From contig JAMPXB010000001.1 of assembly GCA_023701435.1 (NCBI GenBank), positions 124,001 through 188,000 of the forward strand: a stretch of 64,000 nucleotides of DNA. The letters are read 5' to 3'. The notes below the pieces were generated by a model that saw only the letters and a list, made by a program, of their open reading frames with translations, had not been told where the DNA came from and searched no databases. A program made the position numbers and the translations under genes. The DNA comes from Bacteriovoracaceae bacterium (GTDB taxonomy: Bacteria > Bdellovibrionota > Bacteriovoracia > Bacteriovoracales > Bacteriovoracaceae). Every line of letters starts with the position of its first letter. Position 1 is the first letter of the stretch. This document shows positions 63,315-64,000 of this stretch, one piece after another.

Positions 63315-64000
63315 ATGTCTCAGTATCTTCTCATTAAAAAAGTTTATGAAACAAAGCCTGTTGATCAGACGATTATTGTAAAGGGATGGATTAAATCTCT
63401 TCGCCAGTCAAAAAAGTTTTCTTTCATGGTCGTCAATGATGGCACTAGCCAGAAAGATCTTCAGATCATCGTGGACGGCAATCTTTCTAACTATGAAGAT
63501 GTGACAAAATTAACAATGGGTTCATCTGTTGAAGTGGAAGGCTTGTTAGTGGCCTCTCAAGGTAAGCAGCCGGTTGAAATGCAGGCCCAGAGAGTTCATA
63601 TTTTCTGCTTAAACACTGAGGACTATCCTCTTCAGAAAAAAGAGACATCGCTAGAGTATTTAAGAGAGATCGCTCATCTGCGTTCGCGTACCAATACTTT
63701 TTCAGCAGTCTTCCGCCTTCGTCATGTCCTGGCCCAGGCCACTCATGAATTCTTTTCAAATGAAAGCTTCACTTACTTGCACACTCCAGTCATTACCTCT
63801 TCGGATGCTGAAGGTGCCGGTGAAATGTTCCGGGTTTCGACTCTTAATTTAGATAAGCTTCCCCGCACTGATAAGGGTGCTATCGATTTTAAACAGGATT
63901 ATTTCGGCCGAGAAACATTCCTTTCCGTTTCAGGTCAGCTGGAAGCTGAAACATTTGCTGTCGGAGGACTTGGCAGAGTTTATACCTTTGGTCCAACTTT
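63315..64000 (+). CDS. asnS: Asparaginyl-tRNA synthetase, N-terminal part
   Basis: The window ends inside this gene; about 228 codons are visible from ATG at 63315, with TAGGAGT just upstream. The N-terminal OB-fold anticodon domain (VKGWIKSLRQSKKFSFMVVNDG) and class II motif start (FRLRHVLAQATHEFF, LHTPVITSSDAEGAGEMF, FLSVSGQLEAE, VYTFGPT) match AsnRS, including the GAGEMF and SGQLE residues that separate it from AspRS. Confidence 0.94.
   Translation, partial: MSQYLLIKKVYETKPVDQTIIVKGWIKSLRQSKKFSFMVVNDGTSQKDLQIIVDGNLSNYEDVTKLTMGSSVEVEGLLVASQGKQPVEMQAQRVHIFCLNTEDYPLQKKETSLEYLREIAHLRSRTNTFSAVFRLRHVLAQATHEFFSNESFTYLHTPVITSSDAEGAGEMFRVSTLNLDKLPRTDKGAIDFKQDYFGRETFLSVSGQLEAETFAVGGLGRVYTFGPT

Overview
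The window is a gene-dense, mostly housekeeping stretch of a Gram-negative chromosome. It has short gaps, many 4-nt ATGA overlaps, and no rRNA, tRNA, CRISPR, phage or recognisable transposase. Gene content points to a member of Bdellovibrionota, probably near Bacteriovorax/Peredibacter. Pointers are the many small secreted Cys-rich proteins, wall-active enzymes (MltA, an M14 peptidase), the unusual EF-G type, a PilZ-GAF-AAA regulator and a cdaA-cdaR-glmM operon. This placement is an inference; no marker gene was compared.

Layout. 0-3 kb: start of a secreted EEP-family nuclease, a secreted unknown, and a three-gene minus-strand operon (unknown, lipoprotein, short 2Fe-2S protein). 3-8 kb: a candidate small RNA, an Rnk-like factor, two ion exchangers, a GCKR/MurQ-like SIS protein and tatA. 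8-13 kb: queF, a ferrochelatase-MFS fusion, a MITE-like inverted-repeat element, an M14 carboxypeptidase and an ATP-grasp protein. 13-18 kb: a secreted protein-arginine-deiminase-like protein and a PilZ-GAF-AAA-Fis regulator behind a near-consensus FliA (sigma-28) promoter. 18-24 kb: cdaA-cdaR-glmM-pdxJ-nnrED-tsaE. 24-35 kb: an IscR-like regulator without cluster cysteines, a cysteine desulfurase, EF-G, LysR, a CCA-adding-like enzyme, MltA, a Nif3-family protein and aldolase.

35.7-49 kb is the most remarkable part: a compact purine-to-malate island. On the plus strand are a PuuD-type urate hydroxylase whose usual cytochrome c tail is replaced by a blue-copper-like domain, 5-hydroxyisourate hydrolase, and a ~1540-residue protein that joins malate synthase, OHCU decarboxylase, a serine beta-lactamase-fold hydrolase and allantoicase. 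Facing it are xdhA-xdhB-xdhC. Divergent from xdhA are an adenine-deaminase-like gene and an AEC transporter. Together they could take adenine through hypoxanthine, xanthine, urate, allantoin and allantoate to glyoxylate and malate. No classical allantoinase is seen; the serine hydrolase domain sits exactly where that step is needed.

49-64 kb: three tandem secreted HEXXH metalloprotease-like paralogues, each followed by its own terminator, two orphan histidine kinases around prfC, an MscS channel, a one-chain GcvPA-GcvPB glycine dehydrogenase, an RsmJ-like methyltransferase, a PfkB/adenosine-kinase-like sugar kinase and the start of asnS.
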